From Xanthomonas melonis (GTDB lineage Bacteria; Pseudomonadota; Gammaproteobacteria; Xanthomonadales; Xanthomonadaceae), in contig NZ_JAJGQH010000002.1 of the NCBI RefSeq assembly GCF_020783655.1, positions 124,001-188,000 on the forward strand: a stretch of DNA of 64,000 nucleotides, given 5' to 3'. Every line of letters starts with the position of its first letter. Positions within the stretch are counted from its first letter, which is position 1. The translations under genes were made by a program, and so were the position numbers. Of this stretch, positions 20,945 through 32,374 are shown piece by piece. The notes under the pieces are model-generated. The model saw nothing but the letters and a program-made list of their open reading frames with translations. It did not search any database and had not been told where the DNA came from.

Positions 20945-21892
20945 TCAGTCGGGCCACAGGCCGCGAATCGCGGCGATGCCTTGCGCCCCATGCGCGCGTG
21001 CCTGGCGCAGATCGTCGATGCACAGACCGCCCAGCGCATAGATCGGCAACGCGACCTGTTCGCGCAAGGCTTCGAATCCATCCCATCCCATCGGGGCCGC
21101 ATGCGGGTGCGATGCCGTCGCCCGTACCGGGCCCAGCACCGCGAAATCGCAGCCGAGCCGTTGCGCATGGCGCAGATCCTCCAGCCCGTGACAGGACGCC
21201 GCCACCAGTTGCCCGGGCGGCAGCGGGCGCTGCTGCAGCTCCGCCAACTGCTCGGCGCCCAGATGGACGCCGACGCCGAGCTCGGCGGCCAGTGCGGCAT
21301 CGCGGTTGAGCAGCAATTGCGCGCGGGAGCGGCCGCGCAGGCGCATCACCTGCTGCAACAACCCGTGCCAGCGCGCGGTCGCGGTCTGCCGCGCACGCAG
21401 CTGGATGCGGGTCGCACCGTCCTGCAGCGCGCGCTCCAGCGCCTGCAGCCAACGCGCATCGTCGTCCGGTTCGGGCGTGATCACATAGCGCTCGGGCTGG
21501 CGCAGCACGCCCACCACCGGCACATCGGCAGGGGGCATCGAATAGCGCGACAGTTTGTCGGCTGCCACCCAGGTCATCGCCTGGCCCTCGCGGCCGCGCG
21601 GGCTGCCCTTCCAGGCGGTGATGTGGCGTACTTCCAGACGCAGGCGCTTGTCCGGATACAGCTGCGGCACCTCCATCACCCAGTCACCGACCTGCGCCTC
21701 GATCCCCAGTTCTTCATTGAGTTCGCGCGCCAGCGCCTGCTCCGAGCTTTCGCCGGGCTCGCGCTTGCCGCCCGGAAACTCCCACAGCCCGGGCATGTCG
21801 CGGGTTTCGGTACGGCGGGTCAACAGGATGCGGCCGCGCGGGTCGGTGATCACGCCGGCAACGACGTGAATGGATCTCAGGGAATCGGGCAT
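20945..21892 (-). CDS. Nudix hydrolase fused to a thiamine-phosphate-synthase-like domain
   Basis: 315 residues from ATG 21892. Residues ~8-130 are a MutT-type Nudix domain with a complete box (GGKREPGESSEQALARELNE, then ELGI). MutT-like enzymes hydrolyse oxidised nucleotides such as 8-oxo-dGTP. Residues ~145-315 resemble ThiE (RIQLRARQTATARWHGLLQQ, HLGAEQLAELQQRPLPPG, DFAVLGPVRATASHP, ALGGLCIDDLRQARAHG). This two-domain arrangement is a known type in gammaproteobacteria, often encoded near secA, as here. The ThiE half lacks proof of activity. It is separated from the VOC gene by an inverted heptamer-repeat element. Confidence 0.88.
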   Translation of the reverse strand: MPDSLRSIHVVAGVITDPRGRILLTRRTETRDMPGLWEFPGGKREPGESSEQALARELNEELGIEAQVGDWVMEVPQLYPDKRLRLEVRHITAWKGSPRGREGQAMTWVAADKLSRYSMPPADVPVVGVLRQPERYVITPEPDDDARWLQALERALQDGATRIQLRARQTATARWHGLLQQVMRLRGRSRAQLLLNRDAALAAELGVGVHLGAEQLAELQQRPLPPGQLVAASCHGLEDLRHAQRLGCDFAVLGPVRATASHPHAAPMGWDGFEALREQVALPIYALGGLCIDDLRQARAHGAQGIAAIRGLWPD

Positions 21893-21938
21893 GGCACAAG
21901 AGTGCCGCGAGTGAGCCGTTCAGTGCAATCGCTTGGGG

Positions 21939-22026
21939 GCGGGGATTCGGGATTGGGGATTCGGGATTTGTCGAAGCGCGGCGTGCTTGCTTCTGCCAAT
22001 CCCCAATCCCCAATGCCCAATCCCGG
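21939..22026. repeat. Inverted GGGATTC/GGGATTG heptamer repeat element
   Basis: A left arm of three to four GGGATT(C/G)-type heptamers (21939-21969) and a right arm of complementary CCAATCCC-type heptamers (21996-22026) flank a ~27-base spacer. The arms can fold into a long imperfect hairpin. It is the first of the heptamer elements in this window and is purely intergenic. Confidence 0.85.
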
Positions 22027-22027
22027 C

Positions 22028-22396
22028 CTACAGCGGATGCCCGATGCGCCACAGTACTCCGCTGGGATCGTGCAAGGTGAAATCGCGCGCCCCCCAGGGC
22101 CGGTCTTCCGGTGCGCTGAAGCTCACGCCGAACTGCTCGTCCAGCCCCGTGTCGTGCATGTGCTGCCACCAGGCATCGGCATCGTCCACCCATAGATGCA
22201 GCATGAGATTCTCGGCCAGCTCGCGCACGTAGAAGTCCTGCAGCAGGAACGCGCAATGCGCGCCATGCCGGAAGCAGCTCACAGTGCCGACCTCGTCCTC
22301 CTGCACGAAGCCCAGCGCACGGTAGAACCGCTGCGACAGCGCATAGTCGCGCGCAGGCACGAACACCTTCAATTGCTGGCTCGACAGCTGCGACAT
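22028..22396 (-). CDS. VOC family (glyoxalase-like) protein
   Basis: 122 residues from ATG 22396, chosen because GGAG lies seven bases upstream; another ATG is four codons earlier. The domain reads QQLKVFVPARDYALSQRFYR, GFVQEDEVGTVSCF, LMLHLWVDDADAWWQHM and DFTLHDPSGVLWRIGHPL, a single vicinal-oxygen-chelate unit pair. Proteins like this are often annotated as glyoxalase superfamily or bleomycin-resistance-like. Metal ligands cannot be assigned with certainty. The 3' end abuts the heptamer repeat element, which may act as its terminator. Confidence 0.82.
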   Translation of the reverse strand: MSQLSSQQLKVFVPARDYALSQRFYRALGFVQEDEVGTVSCFRHGAHCAFLLQDFYVRELAENLMLHLWVDDADAWWQHMHDTGLDEQFGVSFSAPEDRPWGARDFTLHDPSGVLWRIGHPL

Positions 22397-22515
22397 GACG
22401 CACTCCACGCTGGACGTGGATCGAGCATACGCCCTGCAGTGGCGCGGGCGCAGACGCCTGCGTACAGCCGGGCACGGTTAGTGCCCTTGCGCGATGACAA
22501 GTGTGTCGAACCTGC

Positions 22516-22684
22516 TCGGCCGGTGAACCTCTCCGCATCGCCACAGGATGCAAAGCCCCCCCTTGGTAAGGGGGCGCGCCGAAGGCGCGGGGGATCGGAA
22601 GCTAAGGACCGTGCGCCCAACGTCCGCGAAGCGGACGTTGGGTGGGCCGCCCGAAATGCGGGCGGCCCCACGGTCAGCTCAGCA
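22516..22684. repeat. Intergenic structured repeat, copy 1 (upstream of the VOC gene, near secA)
   Basis: About 169 bases starting TCGGCCGGTGAACCTCTCCG and ending CACGGTCAGCTCAGC. It contains a C-rich/G-rich hairpin (GCCCCCCTTGGTAAGGGGGC), a GCGCGCCGAAGGCGCG hairpin and two further stem-loops near 22614-22669. The copy at 22777-22945 matches outside the stems, while the stems differ by paired changes (see findings). Confidence 0.85.
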
Positions 22685-22776
22685 TCGACTCGAGCACCCG
22701 GCAAAAAGCACGACCTGCGATGGCGCCGCGCACATTTAAGGCGGCACCTGTGTACCTGCTGCACGTCCCAACTGAA

Positions 22777-22943
22777 TCGGCCGGTGAACCTCTCCGCATC
22801 GGCACAGGATGCAAAGCCCCCTTTGGCAAGGGGGGCGCGCCGAAGGCGCAGGGGATCGGAAGCAAGGACCGTGCACCAGGCGTCCGCTACGCGGATGCCT
22901 GGTGCGCAGCCCGCTTCGCGGGCTGCGCCACGGTCAACTCAGC

Positions 22944-22945
<2 letters not shown>
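22777..22945. repeat. Intergenic structured repeat, copy 2 (abuts the secA 3' end)
   Basis: The second copy of the ~169-base element, 261 bases downstream of copy 1 and in the same orientation. Its last bases overlap the secA stop codon. The two stem-loops near 22876-22928 have different sequences from copy 1 but remain paired. Confidence 0.85.
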
Positions 22946-25682
<2,737 letters not shown>

Positions 25683-25743
25683 TGAAGAAACCGGTTGAAA
25701 AGGAACGGTTTGACCGACGCCGGTCCCCTGGAGCCGACCGCCG

Positions 25744-25772
25744 TAAACGAAACAGGGCGCACTGCGCCCTGT
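25744..25772 (-). terminator. Intrinsic terminator between the M23 peptidase gene and secA
   Basis: Stem ACAGGGCGCA (25752-25761) pairs perfectly with TGCGCCCTGT (25763-25772). On the minus strand it is followed by TTTCGTTT, a good U-tract. It lies 66 bases after the stop of the M23 gene and would separate it from secA. Confidence 0.75.
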
Positions 25773-25837
25773 CGATGGCAACACCCTATTGTAGCTTGGG
25801 GCGGGGCTTCACGAATCAAGCACCGCCGGCCACGCCA

Positions 25838-26785
25838 TCAGCCGCGCCCACGCCGGCCCACCGGAGTGGTGGCGGTATCGCCCAGGAACTTGCGTGGATT
25901 GACCACGCGCCCGTTGGCCCACACCTCGAAGTGCACGTGCGCCCCGGTGGAGCGTCCGCTGGAACCGGCCCTGGCCACCTGCTGCCCGGCACGGACCAGA
26001 TCGCCGACCTTCACCACCAGCCGCGAGTTGTGCGCGTAGCGGGTGACATAGCCGTTGCCGTGATCCACTTCGACCACGTTGCCGTAGCCGCCCCGCACGC
26101 CGGCATAGCTGACCACGCCATCGGCCACCGACAGCACCGGATCGCCCACGTTGGCGTGGAAATCCACACCCTTGTGGAAGGCCGAGCCGCCATCGAACGG
26201 ATCGGCGCGGCCGCCGAAGCCGGAGGTGATGTAGGTATTGCGGATCGGCATCCGCGACGGCACGGCGTTCTGCTCAAGCTGGTGATCGAACATCAGCGAG
26301 GCCAGCACGTTGAGCTGCTGGCCGGAGGCGGAGAACTGCTGTTCGACCTGTCCCAGGCTCTGCTTGAGCGACTCGACCGGCATGTCGCTGACCGCCTCGT
26401 CGCCGCCACCGACGCCGACCGGCGCGTCGAAGTCGAATTCGCCGTCCTTCAGCTTGCCCATGTCGGTCAGCCGTTCGCCCAGGGCATTGAGGCGGGTGGC
26501 CTGCGCCTGCAGTTCGCCCAGGCGGGCCGCCAGGGCATTGACCTGCGCCTGCGAGGCACGCTGCGCCTGTGCGAGTTCGGTCTGCTGCTGCGCGACCTTG
26601 GCCTGCAGCGCGGAATTGGTCACCATGCCGGTGGCGGTGCTTGCACCGACGCCGATCAGCATGCCCAGGCCCAGGACCGCGCCAAGCACCATCATCGGCC
26701 GATCCGCAGCAAAACTCTGGAACTGTCGGGCCACACGCTGGGCCCGGGTCTGTCGGGATTTGATTACGACTTTCTTCAACGCCAT
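25838..26785 (-). CDS. M23 family metallopeptidase (LytM-type), membrane-anchored
   Basis: 315 residues from ATG 26785. A basic N-terminus is followed by a membrane segment (MMVLGAVLGLGMLIGVGAS, ~31-49), then a coiled coil (LQAKVAQQQTELAQAQRASQ, ~60-110), then the LytM domain near the C-terminus. Zinc ligands are all present: H and D in SAFHKGVDFHAN and the HxH in GAHVHFEVW. Such enzymes cut peptidoglycan cross-links or activate amidases from the periplasmic side. It lies between lpxC and secA, as often in Xanthomonadaceae. Its start codon is immediately back-to-back with that of the divergent DciA-like gene (CAT|ATG). Confidence 0.9.
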   Translation of the reverse strand: MALKKVVIKSRQTRAQRVARQFQSFAADRPMMVLGAVLGLGMLIGVGASTATGMVTNSALQAKVAQQQTELAQAQRASQAQVNALAARLGELQAQATRLNALGERLTDMGKLKDGEFDFDAPVGVGGGDEAVSDMPVESLKQSLGQVEQQFSASGQQLNVLASLMFDHQLEQNAVPSRMPIRNTYITSGFGGRADPFDGGSAFHKGVDFHANVGDPVLSVADGVVSYAGVRGGYGNVVEVDHGNGYVTRYAHNSRLVVKVGDLVRAGQQVARAGSSGRSTGAHVHFEVWANGRVVNPRKFLGDTATTPVGRRGRG

Positions 26786-27232
26786 ATGAGTGTCATGTCC
26801 AAGCCCAAGTCCAACGCACGCAACCCTTCCGTTCCCCAGCCAGCCATCGAGGCCGCACTGGGCGAAAAGGCTGGCGACCCCTTGCGTCGCGCCTTGTGGC
26901 TCGATGCGCTGGACCGGCAGTTGCGTCCCCTGTTACCACCTCATCTGGCTAGCCGTTGCCGGTTGGCCAATGTCCGAGGCGAACAGCTCGTTTTTCTGGT
27001 GGATTCGCCGGTCTGGCATGCCAAGGTGCGGCTTGCCGAGACCCAAATCCTGGATGCCGCCCGATCCATCGGGCTGAAAACCACCGCAGTGGCTGTCAAG
27101 ACTGCAAGCGCCATGCCGCACTCCCCAGCGCAGCAGAGCCGCGACCGGCCGCGGCCGGTGTCCGACGCCACGTACAGGGGTCTGCGCGACGCACTTGCCT
27201 CCCTGCAGGACGTCCCGCCGACCAAGCGCTGA
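26786..27232 (+). CDS. DUF721 domain protein (DciA-like)
   Basis: 148 residues from ATG 26786; a second ATG at 26795 is possible and neither has a strong ribosome binding site. The central part PLRRALWLDALDRQLRPLLP, CRLANVRGEQLVFLVDSPVW and KVRLAETQILDAARSIGLKT matches the DUF721 fold, a KH-like domain. DciA-type DUF721 proteins help load the replicative helicase in bacteria that lack DnaC; whether this one does so is inferred from family. The N-terminal extension and C-terminal tail are basic and probably disordered. It is divergent from the M23 gene with no gap between the start codons and convergent with lpxC. Confidence 0.75.
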   Translation: MSVMSKPKSNARNPSVPQPAIEAALGEKAGDPLRRALWLDALDRQLRPLLPPHLASRCRLANVRGEQLVFLVDSPVWHAKVRLAETQILDAARSIGLKTTAVAVKTASAMPHSPAQQSRDRPRPVSDATYRGLRDALASLQDVPPTKR

Positions 27233-27536
27233 GGCACTGGGCGCGTTACGTGACGGCAGTCACCGCGTGAAACGCTTGCAAAGACCGCGATGGCCGCAGG
27301 CATGCTAGCGGGCCGGCGTCGTGCGGGAGTTAGATAAGCCTTAAATAAAAGTTAAGAATCGGCCACAAAGCTGACGCAAGTCACACTTTGCATGCCAATT
27401 GCGGCATTCCCTGACACACGTCAGGGATGGCGCCACCAGCAGACGCTCTGGCTGCAGTCAGGCACCAGGGGATCCGAACAGGGAGACCGGCGTACGGTAG
27501 CGCCCGCCGACCAGGCGCTGCCGGCCGACGGGTCGC
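27233..27536. other. Intergenic region between the convergent DciA-like gene and lpxC
   Basis: 304 bases without a recognisable gene. It contains an A/T-rich patch (CTTAAATAAAAGTTAAGAAT, ~27340-27359) that stands out from the GC-rich surroundings, and a small hairpin CCCTGAC-ACAC-GTCAGGG at 27409-27426. Neither strand has a T-run after the hairpin. Confidence 0.4.
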
Positions 27537-28448
27537 TCAGGCGTAGACCGGGCTGGCGTAGGTGACCGGCGGGCGCTCGGCGCCTTCGGCAAAGCTGACC
27601 CATTCCCAGGCACTCTGGTCGGCCAACAGCGCACGCACCAGCTTGTTGTTGAGGGCGTGGCCGGACTTGAACCCTTCATAGGCGCCCAGGATCGCGCCGC
27701 CAGCCAGGTACAGGTCGCCGATGGCGTCCAGGATCTTGTGGCGGACGAATTCGTTGGTATAGCGCAGCCCGTCCTCGTTGAGCACGCGGAACTCGTCCAG
27801 CACGATGGCGTTGTCCATCGAGCCGCCCAGGCCCAGGTTGCGCTCGCGCATGTACTCGAGATCGCGCATGAAGCCGAAGGTGCGCGCGCGCGAGATCTCC
27901 TTGACGTAGGCCGAGGTGGAGAACTCGATTTCCTGGCGCGATTGCTTGGCCGGGATCATCGGGTGGTTGAATTCGATGGTGAAACCGAGCTTGTAGCCCT
28001 CGTACGGCTCGAACCGCGCGATCTTGTCGCCTTCGCGCACTTCCACCGGCCGCTTGATGCGGATGAAACGCTTGGGCTTGTCCTGCTCGACGATGCCTGC
28101 CGACTGCAACAGGAACACGAACGGACCGGAGGAGCCGTCCATGATCGGCAGTTCGGCCGAGGACAGTTCGACGATGACGTTGTCCACGCCCAGGCCGGCC
28201 AGTGCCGACATCAGGTGTTCGACGGTCTGGATCTTGGCGCCGTTGCAGGTCAGCCCGGTGCACAGGGTGGTCTCGGTGACCAGCTCGGCATCGGCGGGGA
28301 CGTCGACCGCCGGCTCCAGGTCCACTCTGCGGAACATCACGCCATGATCGACCGGGGCCGGCCGCAAGGTCATATACACCTTGTCGCCGCTGTGCAGGCC
28401 GACACCGGTGGCGCGGATGGTGTTCTTGAGAGTGCGTTGCTGGGTCAT
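27537..28448 (-). CDS. lpxC: UDP-3-O-acyl-N-acetylglucosamine deacetylase
   Basis: 303 residues, the typical length. The zinc enzyme removes the acetyl group in the first committed step of lipid A synthesis. Zinc ligands are in place: H78 in TVEHLM, then H237 and D241 in the HKILDAIGD motif; the catalytic histidine H264 is in KSGHALNN. Other conserved parts are [19 protein letters not shown] and [19 protein letters not shown]. It lies 231 bases downstream of ftsZ on the same strand, behind a strong terminator, so it probably has its own promoter in the A/T-rich stretch ~28508-28535. Confidence 0.97.
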   Translation of the reverse strand: MTQQRTLKNTIRATGVGLHSGDKVYMTLRPAPVDHGVMFRRVDLEPAVDVPADAELVTETTLCTGLTCNGAKIQTVEHLMSALAGLGVDNVIVELSSAELPIMDGSSGPFVFLLQSAGIVEQDKPKRFIRIKRPVEVREGDKIARFEPYEGYKLGFTIEFNHPMIPAKQSRQEIEFSTSAYVKEISRARTFGFMRDLEYMRERNLGLGGSMDNAIVLDEFRVLNEDGLRYTNEFVRHKILDAIGDLYLAGGAILGAYEGFKSGHALNNKLVRALLADQSAWEWVSFAEGAERPPVTYASPVYA

Positions 28449-28570
28449 AGGACGAAGTCTGGAGGAACGATGCAGACAGACGCTGAACAGGCCGTCGAAT
28501 TCGGTGAGGTTATCCGAATTTTAACAAGTTACACGTGATGAGCGGTGTCATGCCCCGGTCACGCCACTGC

Positions 28571-28601
28571 AAAAGCTGCCGGATCGGGACCGATCCGGCA
28601 G
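28571..28601 (-). terminator. Intrinsic terminator after ftsZ
   Basis: A 12-base perfect stem (CTGCCGGATCGG at 28576-28587, complement at 28590-28601) with a two-base loop, followed on the minus strand by CTTTT. It lies 79 bases after the ftsZ stop and closes the dcw cluster. Confidence 0.8.
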
Positions 28602-28679
28602 AAAGGACATGGCAGTGCGGCCAGACGCGCGCGTCTGGCTGGACGGGCTGCGCCCCCGTGGCGACGCAGCCGGCGCCCG

Positions 28680-29912
28680 TCAGTCGGCCTGGCGGCGCAG
28701 GAACGCCGGGATATCCAGGTAATCGTTGGGCAGCTCGGCAGCCGGCGGCGCCGAGTGACCGGCCGAGCCGTTGCCGACCGAATCGCTGCTCGGACGACGC
28801 AGGCCCAGGCCCATGCTGCCGCCGACGGCCTTGGAGACCGCATCGCCGCTGCCGGTGTCGAAATCGCCGAATTCCGGCTGGCCGGTGGTGGCGTTGCGCA
28901 CCAGCTTGATCGGCGCGCGCTGGTCCGGACGCTGGGTCTGACGTGCAACCGCACGGTTCAGGCCGGTGGCCACCACGGTCACGCGCACTTCGTCCTGCAT
29001 GTCCGGGTCCAGCACGGTGCCGACGACCACGGTGGCATCTTCGGAAGCGAACGCTTCGATGGTGCGGCCGATCTCGTCGAACTCGGACATGGTGAAGTCC
29101 GGGCCGGCGGTGATGTTGACCAGGATGCCGTTGGCGCCGGCCAGGTTCACATCGTCCAGCAGCGGGTTCTGGATGGCGGCTTCGGCTGCGGCCTGCGCGC
29201 GATCGTCGCCGCGTGCCGAACCGGTGCCCATCATCGCCAGGCCCATTTCCGACATCACGGTGCGCACGTCGGCGAAGTCGACGTTGATCAGACCCGGACG
29301 CACGATCAGATCGGCAATGCCCTGCACCGCGCCCTGCAGCACATCGTTGGCGGCGCGGAAGGCCTGGATCATGGTGGCGTTGCGGCCGAGCACGGTGATC
29401 AGCTTTTCATTGGGAATGGTGATCAGCGAGTCGCAATGCTGGCTCAGTTCCTCGATGCCCTTCAGTGCCACCTGCATACGGCGGCGGCCTTCGAACGGGA
29501 ACGGCTTGGTGACCACGGCCACGGTCAGGATGCCCATTTCCTTTGCCAGCTGCGCCACCACCGGCGCGGCGCCGGTGCCAGTGCCGCCGCCCATGCCGGC
29601 GGTGATGAAGACCATGTCCGCACCCTGCAGCGCGTCCATGATGCGCTCGCGATCTTCCAGCGCCGCCTGACGGCCGACTTCCGGATTGGCGCCCGCGCCC
29701 AGGCCCTTGGTGACGTTCGTGCCGAGCTGCAGCTGCAGCTTGGCGCCGCAGTTCTTGATCGCCTGCGAGTCGGTGTTGGCGGTGATGAACTCCACGCCAT
29801 CGACATTGGTGTTGACCATGTGCGCCACCGCGTTGCCGCCACCGCCGCCGACGCCGACGACCTTGATGACCGCGTTGGGAGCCATTTTTTCAATCAGTTC
29901 GAAATGTGCCAT
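28680..29912 (-). CDS. ftsZ: Cell division GTPase FtsZ
   Basis: 410 residues from ATG 29912. FtsZ polymerises at mid-cell into the Z ring that recruits the division machinery. The tubulin signature GGGTGTG is at ~108-114; the N-terminal nucleotide site [14 protein letters not shown] and the synergy-loop part ([14 protein letters not shown]) are also present. The C-terminal conserved peptide that binds FtsA and ZipA is [14 protein letters not shown], after a variable Gln/Asp/Gly linker. The upstream open frame passes through a heptamer repeat and is not used. A 302-base gap with an inverted heptamer element separates it from ftsA, so it may have its own promoter. Confidence 0.98.
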   Translation of the reverse strand: MAHFELIEKMAPNAVIKVVGVGGGGGNAVAHMVNTNVDGVEFITANTDSQAIKNCGAKLQLQLGTNVTKGLGAGANPEVGRQAALEDRERIMDALQGADMVFITAGMGGGTGTGAAPVVAQLAKEMGILTVAVVTKPFPFEGRRRMQVALKGIEELSQHCDSLITIPNEKLITVLGRNATMIQAFRAANDVLQGAVQGIADLIVRPGLINVDFADVRTVMSEMGLAMMGTGSARGDDRAQAAAEAAIQNPLLDDVNLAGANGILVNITAGPDFTMSEFDEIGRTIEAFASEDATVVVGTVLDPDMQDEVRVTVVATGLNRAVARQTQRPDQRAPIKLVRNATTGQPEFGDFDTGSGDAVSKAVGGSMGLGLRRPSSDSVGNGSAGHSAPPAAELPNDYLDIPAFLRRQAD

Positions 29913-29930
29913 GTCAGTGTCCTCTTGGGC

Positions 29931-30210
29931 CGGGATTGGGGAGTGGGGATTGGGGATTCGCAAAAGCGAGGGTCCCTGCCCACTCCGCACCACGGCGAGT
30001 GTTGTTGTTTGAAAGTCGGGACTCGTGTGCCGGGACCATGGATGCGCTGTTGCGCTCCACGGCTCACTGCACCTGCTCCTCGACGTAAATCCTGCCAAAA
30101 AGTTTACCGCCTACCTGCTCGCCGCTCTCTACTTGATCTTCGCAACCGCCGCCGCTTTGCCTTTCGCTTCTTGCTCTTGCCAATCCCGAATCCCAACTCC
30201 CGAATCCCAG
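29931..30210. repeat. Inverted heptamer repeat element in the ftsA-ftsZ gap
   Basis: The left arm GGGATTGGGGAGTGGGGATT and on (29932-29962) and the right arm CCAATCCCGAATCCCAACTC and on (30180-30210) are imperfect inverted copies about 217 bases apart. The right arm begins ~5 bases after a CTTCTTGCTCTTG stretch also seen in other elements. The element fills nearly all of the 302-base gap between the two genes. Confidence 0.8.
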
Positions 30211-30214
30211 CCGC

Positions 30215-31450
30215 TCAGAATTCGCCGCGATACCAATTCTTCAATTTCTTGAACAAGCTCCCGGCGCGTCCGGTCGGGATCGACGGGCGACGTGGGTGTT
30301 CGATCTGGCTGCCCATCAGCAGCAAGCCCACGCCGGAGGCGTGTACCGGGTTGCCGACGACTTCCCCGAGGCCGGTGACGTGCTGGGGGATGCCCACGCG
30401 CACCGGCATCTGCAGCATTTCTTCGGCCAGTTCCACCACGCCTTCCATCTTCGATGCGCCACCGGTGAGCACCATGCCGGCGCGCACCATCTCCTCGAAG
30501 CCGGAGCGACGCAGTTCGGCCTGCACCATCTCGAAGATTTCCTCGTAACGGCCCTGTACCGCCTGCGCGAGCGCATGCCGCGGCATGCGGCGCGGCGGGC
30601 GGTCGCCCACCGACGGCACCTGGATGCTTTCTTCGGCGGTGGCCAGCTGCGCCAGCGCGCAGGCATAGCGGACCTTGATCTGCTCGGCTTCCGGGGTGGG
30701 CGTGCGCAGCATGTGCGCGATGTCGTTGGTGACGTGGTCGCCGGCGATCGGCAGCGAGGCGGTGTGACAGATCGCGCCCTGCACATACACCGCCAGATCG
30801 GTGGTGCCGGCGCCGATATCCACCAGCACCACGCCCAGCTCGCGTTCGTCGGCGGTCAGTACCGCCACCGAGGACGCCAGCGAGGACAGCACCAGATCGT
30901 CCACCTGCAGGCCGCACTTCTGCACGCACTTGGTGATGTTGGCCGCGGCCGACTGCGCGCACACCACCAGGTGCGCATGCACCTCCAGACGCACGCCGGT
31001 CATGCCGACCGGATTGCGGATGCCTTCCTGCGAATCGTCCAGCACGTACTCGCGCGGGATCGCATGCAGGATGCGCTGGTCGGCCGGAATGGCCACGGCC
31101 TTGGCAGCATCGAGCACGCGTTCCAGATCGCTCCAGGTCACTTCGCCATCGCGGATCGGCACGATGCCGGGCGAGTTCTTGCACTGCACGTGGTTGCCGG
31201 AGATCGACGCGTACACCGAGCGGATCTCGCAGCCGGCCATCAGCTCGGCCTCTTCGACCGCCCGCTGGATCGACTGCACGGTGGATTCGATGTCCACCAC
31301 CACGCCGCGCTTGAGCCCGCGCGATTCATGCGAACCGATGCCGATCACTTCGATCGGATTGCCTGGCGAGTATTCGCCGACCAGCGCAACGACCTTGGAG
31401 GTGCCGATGTCCAGTCCAACGATGAGGGATTTGTCGCCTTTGCGGTTCAT
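30215..31450 (-). CDS. ftsA: Cell division protein FtsA
   Basis: 411 residues from ATG 31450, whose ATGA overlaps the ftsQ stop. FtsA is an actin-like ATPase that tethers FtsZ filaments to the membrane. The phosphate-1 loop LIVGLDIGTSKVVALV is at the N-terminus; the 1C subdomain region follows (GSHESRGLKRGVVVDIESTV), then ELGVVLVDIGAGTTDLAVYV (phosphate-2) and MVLTGGASKMEGVVELAEEM (adenosine motif). The C-terminal amphipathic membrane helix reads SLFKKLKNWYRGEF. Downstream lies the long repeat-filled gap before ftsZ. Confidence 0.97.
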   Translation of the reverse strand: MNRKGDKSLIVGLDIGTSKVVALVGEYSPGNPIEVIGIGSHESRGLKRGVVVDIESTVQSIQRAVEEAELMAGCEIRSVYASISGNHVQCKNSPGIVPIRDGEVTWSDLERVLDAAKAVAIPADQRILHAIPREYVLDDSQEGIRNPVGMTGVRLEVHAHLVVCAQSAAANITKCVQKCGLQVDDLVLSSLASSVAVLTADERELGVVLVDIGAGTTDLAVYVQGAICHTASLPIAGDHVTNDIAHMLRTPTPEAEQIKVRYACALAQLATAEESIQVPSVGDRPPRRMPRHALAQAVQGRYEEIFEMVQAELRRSGFEEMVRAGMVLTGGASKMEGVVELAEEMLQMPVRVGIPQHVTGLGEVVGNPVHASGVGLLLMGSQIEHPRRPSIPTGRAGSLFKKLKNWYRGEF

Positions 31451-32274
31451 GTCTTAAAGCCGGGATTCGGGATTCGGGATACGGGATTGGGAAAACGCGG
31501 AAGAGCCAGGGCGACGGGAGGTCCAGAAGATGCTGCGCGATGCCGGGGCTGCACTCTTTCCAATCCCGAATCCCGACTCTCCAATCCCTGCCGTTCAACC
31601 GTAAAGCCATTGGTGTAACGCAGGTCGGCGCGTGCGATCGGACGCTGCGGGTCGGCCAGCTGCGGCAACACGCGGGCGAAGCGCTGCAGGCGCGCGCGCG
31701 CATCGTCGCGGCCCACCATGATCTGCAGGCCATTGCTCAAGCCCAGCGACCAGCTGCCGCGCGCGTCCAGCTCCAGGCGATCCACATCCAGCCCGGTCGG
31801 CGCGAACAGCGCACGCGATTCGTTGTACAGCGCCACCACGTCCTGCGTCTTGCTGTCCGGACCGACGAGCTGGGGCAGCTTGAAATCCTTCAGCAACGGC
31901 GGCGTGCGGAACAACCGGCCCTGTTCGGACAGCATGCGATCGGCGCCCCAGCGCGCGAACGGCTGGTGTTCGGTCACCCGCACTTCCAGCACATCCGGCC
32001 AGCGCTTGCGCACCTGCGCGCTCTCCACCCACGGCAGGCGCGCGATGGCGTCCTGCGCCTGCTGCAGCTTCACCGCAAAAAAGCCTGCGCGCGCATACGG
32101 CAGCACCACCGCGCGCAATTGCTCGGCAGGTACCCGCTTGAAATCGCCCGACACCCGCAACTTGGCCAGCGGCCAGCGCTCGGCGCCCACCCAACCATTG
32201 AGCACGGCCACCACCGGCAATGCGACCAGCGCCACCGCAAGCAGCCAGGCGAGGATGCGCAGGGTGGCGTTCAT
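31447..32274 (-). CDS. ftsQ: Cell division protein FtsQ with repeat-derived C-terminus
   Basis: 275 residues from ATG 32274, with GGAG seven bases upstream; a GTG two codons earlier has its GGAG only one base away. FtsQ is a bitopic inner membrane protein that links early and late divisome proteins through FtsB and FtsL. One membrane segment (ILAWLLAVALVALPVVAVL) is followed by the POTRA domain (LAKLRVSGDFKRVPAEQLRA) and a beta domain. Residues ~231-275 (from LESRDSGL to SRIPNPGFKT) are translation of a GGGATTC heptamer element at 31460-31590 and replace the usual short tail. The stop overlaps ftsA by ATGA. Confidence 0.93.
   Translation of the reverse strand: MNATLRILAWLLAVALVALPVVAVLNGWVGAERWPLAKLRVSGDFKRVPAEQLRAVVLPYARAGFFAVKLQQAQDAIARLPWVESAQVRKRWPDVLEVRVTEHQPFARWGADRMLSEQGRLFRTPPLLKDFKLPQLVGPDSKTQDVVALYNESRALFAPTGLDVDRLELDARGSWSLGLSNGLQIMVGRDDARARLQRFARVLPQLADPQRPIARADLRYTNGFTVERQGLESRDSGLERVQPRHRAASSGPPVALALPRFPNPVSRIPNPGFKT
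31460..31590. repeat. GGGATTC heptamer repeat element inside the ftsQ 3' end
   Basis: The left arm CGGGATTCGGGATTCGGGAT and on (31460-31492) and the right arm CCAATCCCGAATCCCGACTC and on (31559-31590) are inverted copies with a ~66-base spacer. The whole element is translated as the C-terminal 45 residues of FtsQ. Confidence 0.85.
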
Positions 32275-32293
32275 GGGCACGCTCCGCGTGCTG

Positions 32294-32373
32294 CGGGACC
32301 CGGGAACATCAAAAGCAGGCGCGCTTTTGCCTTTGTTTTCACGGGTCCCGGGTCCCGGGTCCCCAGTCCCGGC
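32294..32373. repeat. GGGACCC heptamer repeat element in the ddl-ftsQ gap
   Basis: Short left arm CGGGACCCGGGA (32294-32305), spacer with CTTTTGCCTTTG, and right arm GGGTCCCGGGTCCCGGGTCC and on (32342-32373). It fills the 100-base gap between ddl and ftsQ, the only clear gap within the dcw cluster between mraZ and ftsA. Confidence 0.85.
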
Positions 32374-32374
32374 G

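Noticed and set aside
29913..30098. N-terminal extension of FtsZ
   Set aside because: The added residues are repeat translation ([11 protein letters not shown]) and [20 protein letters not shown] is the normal FtsZ start.
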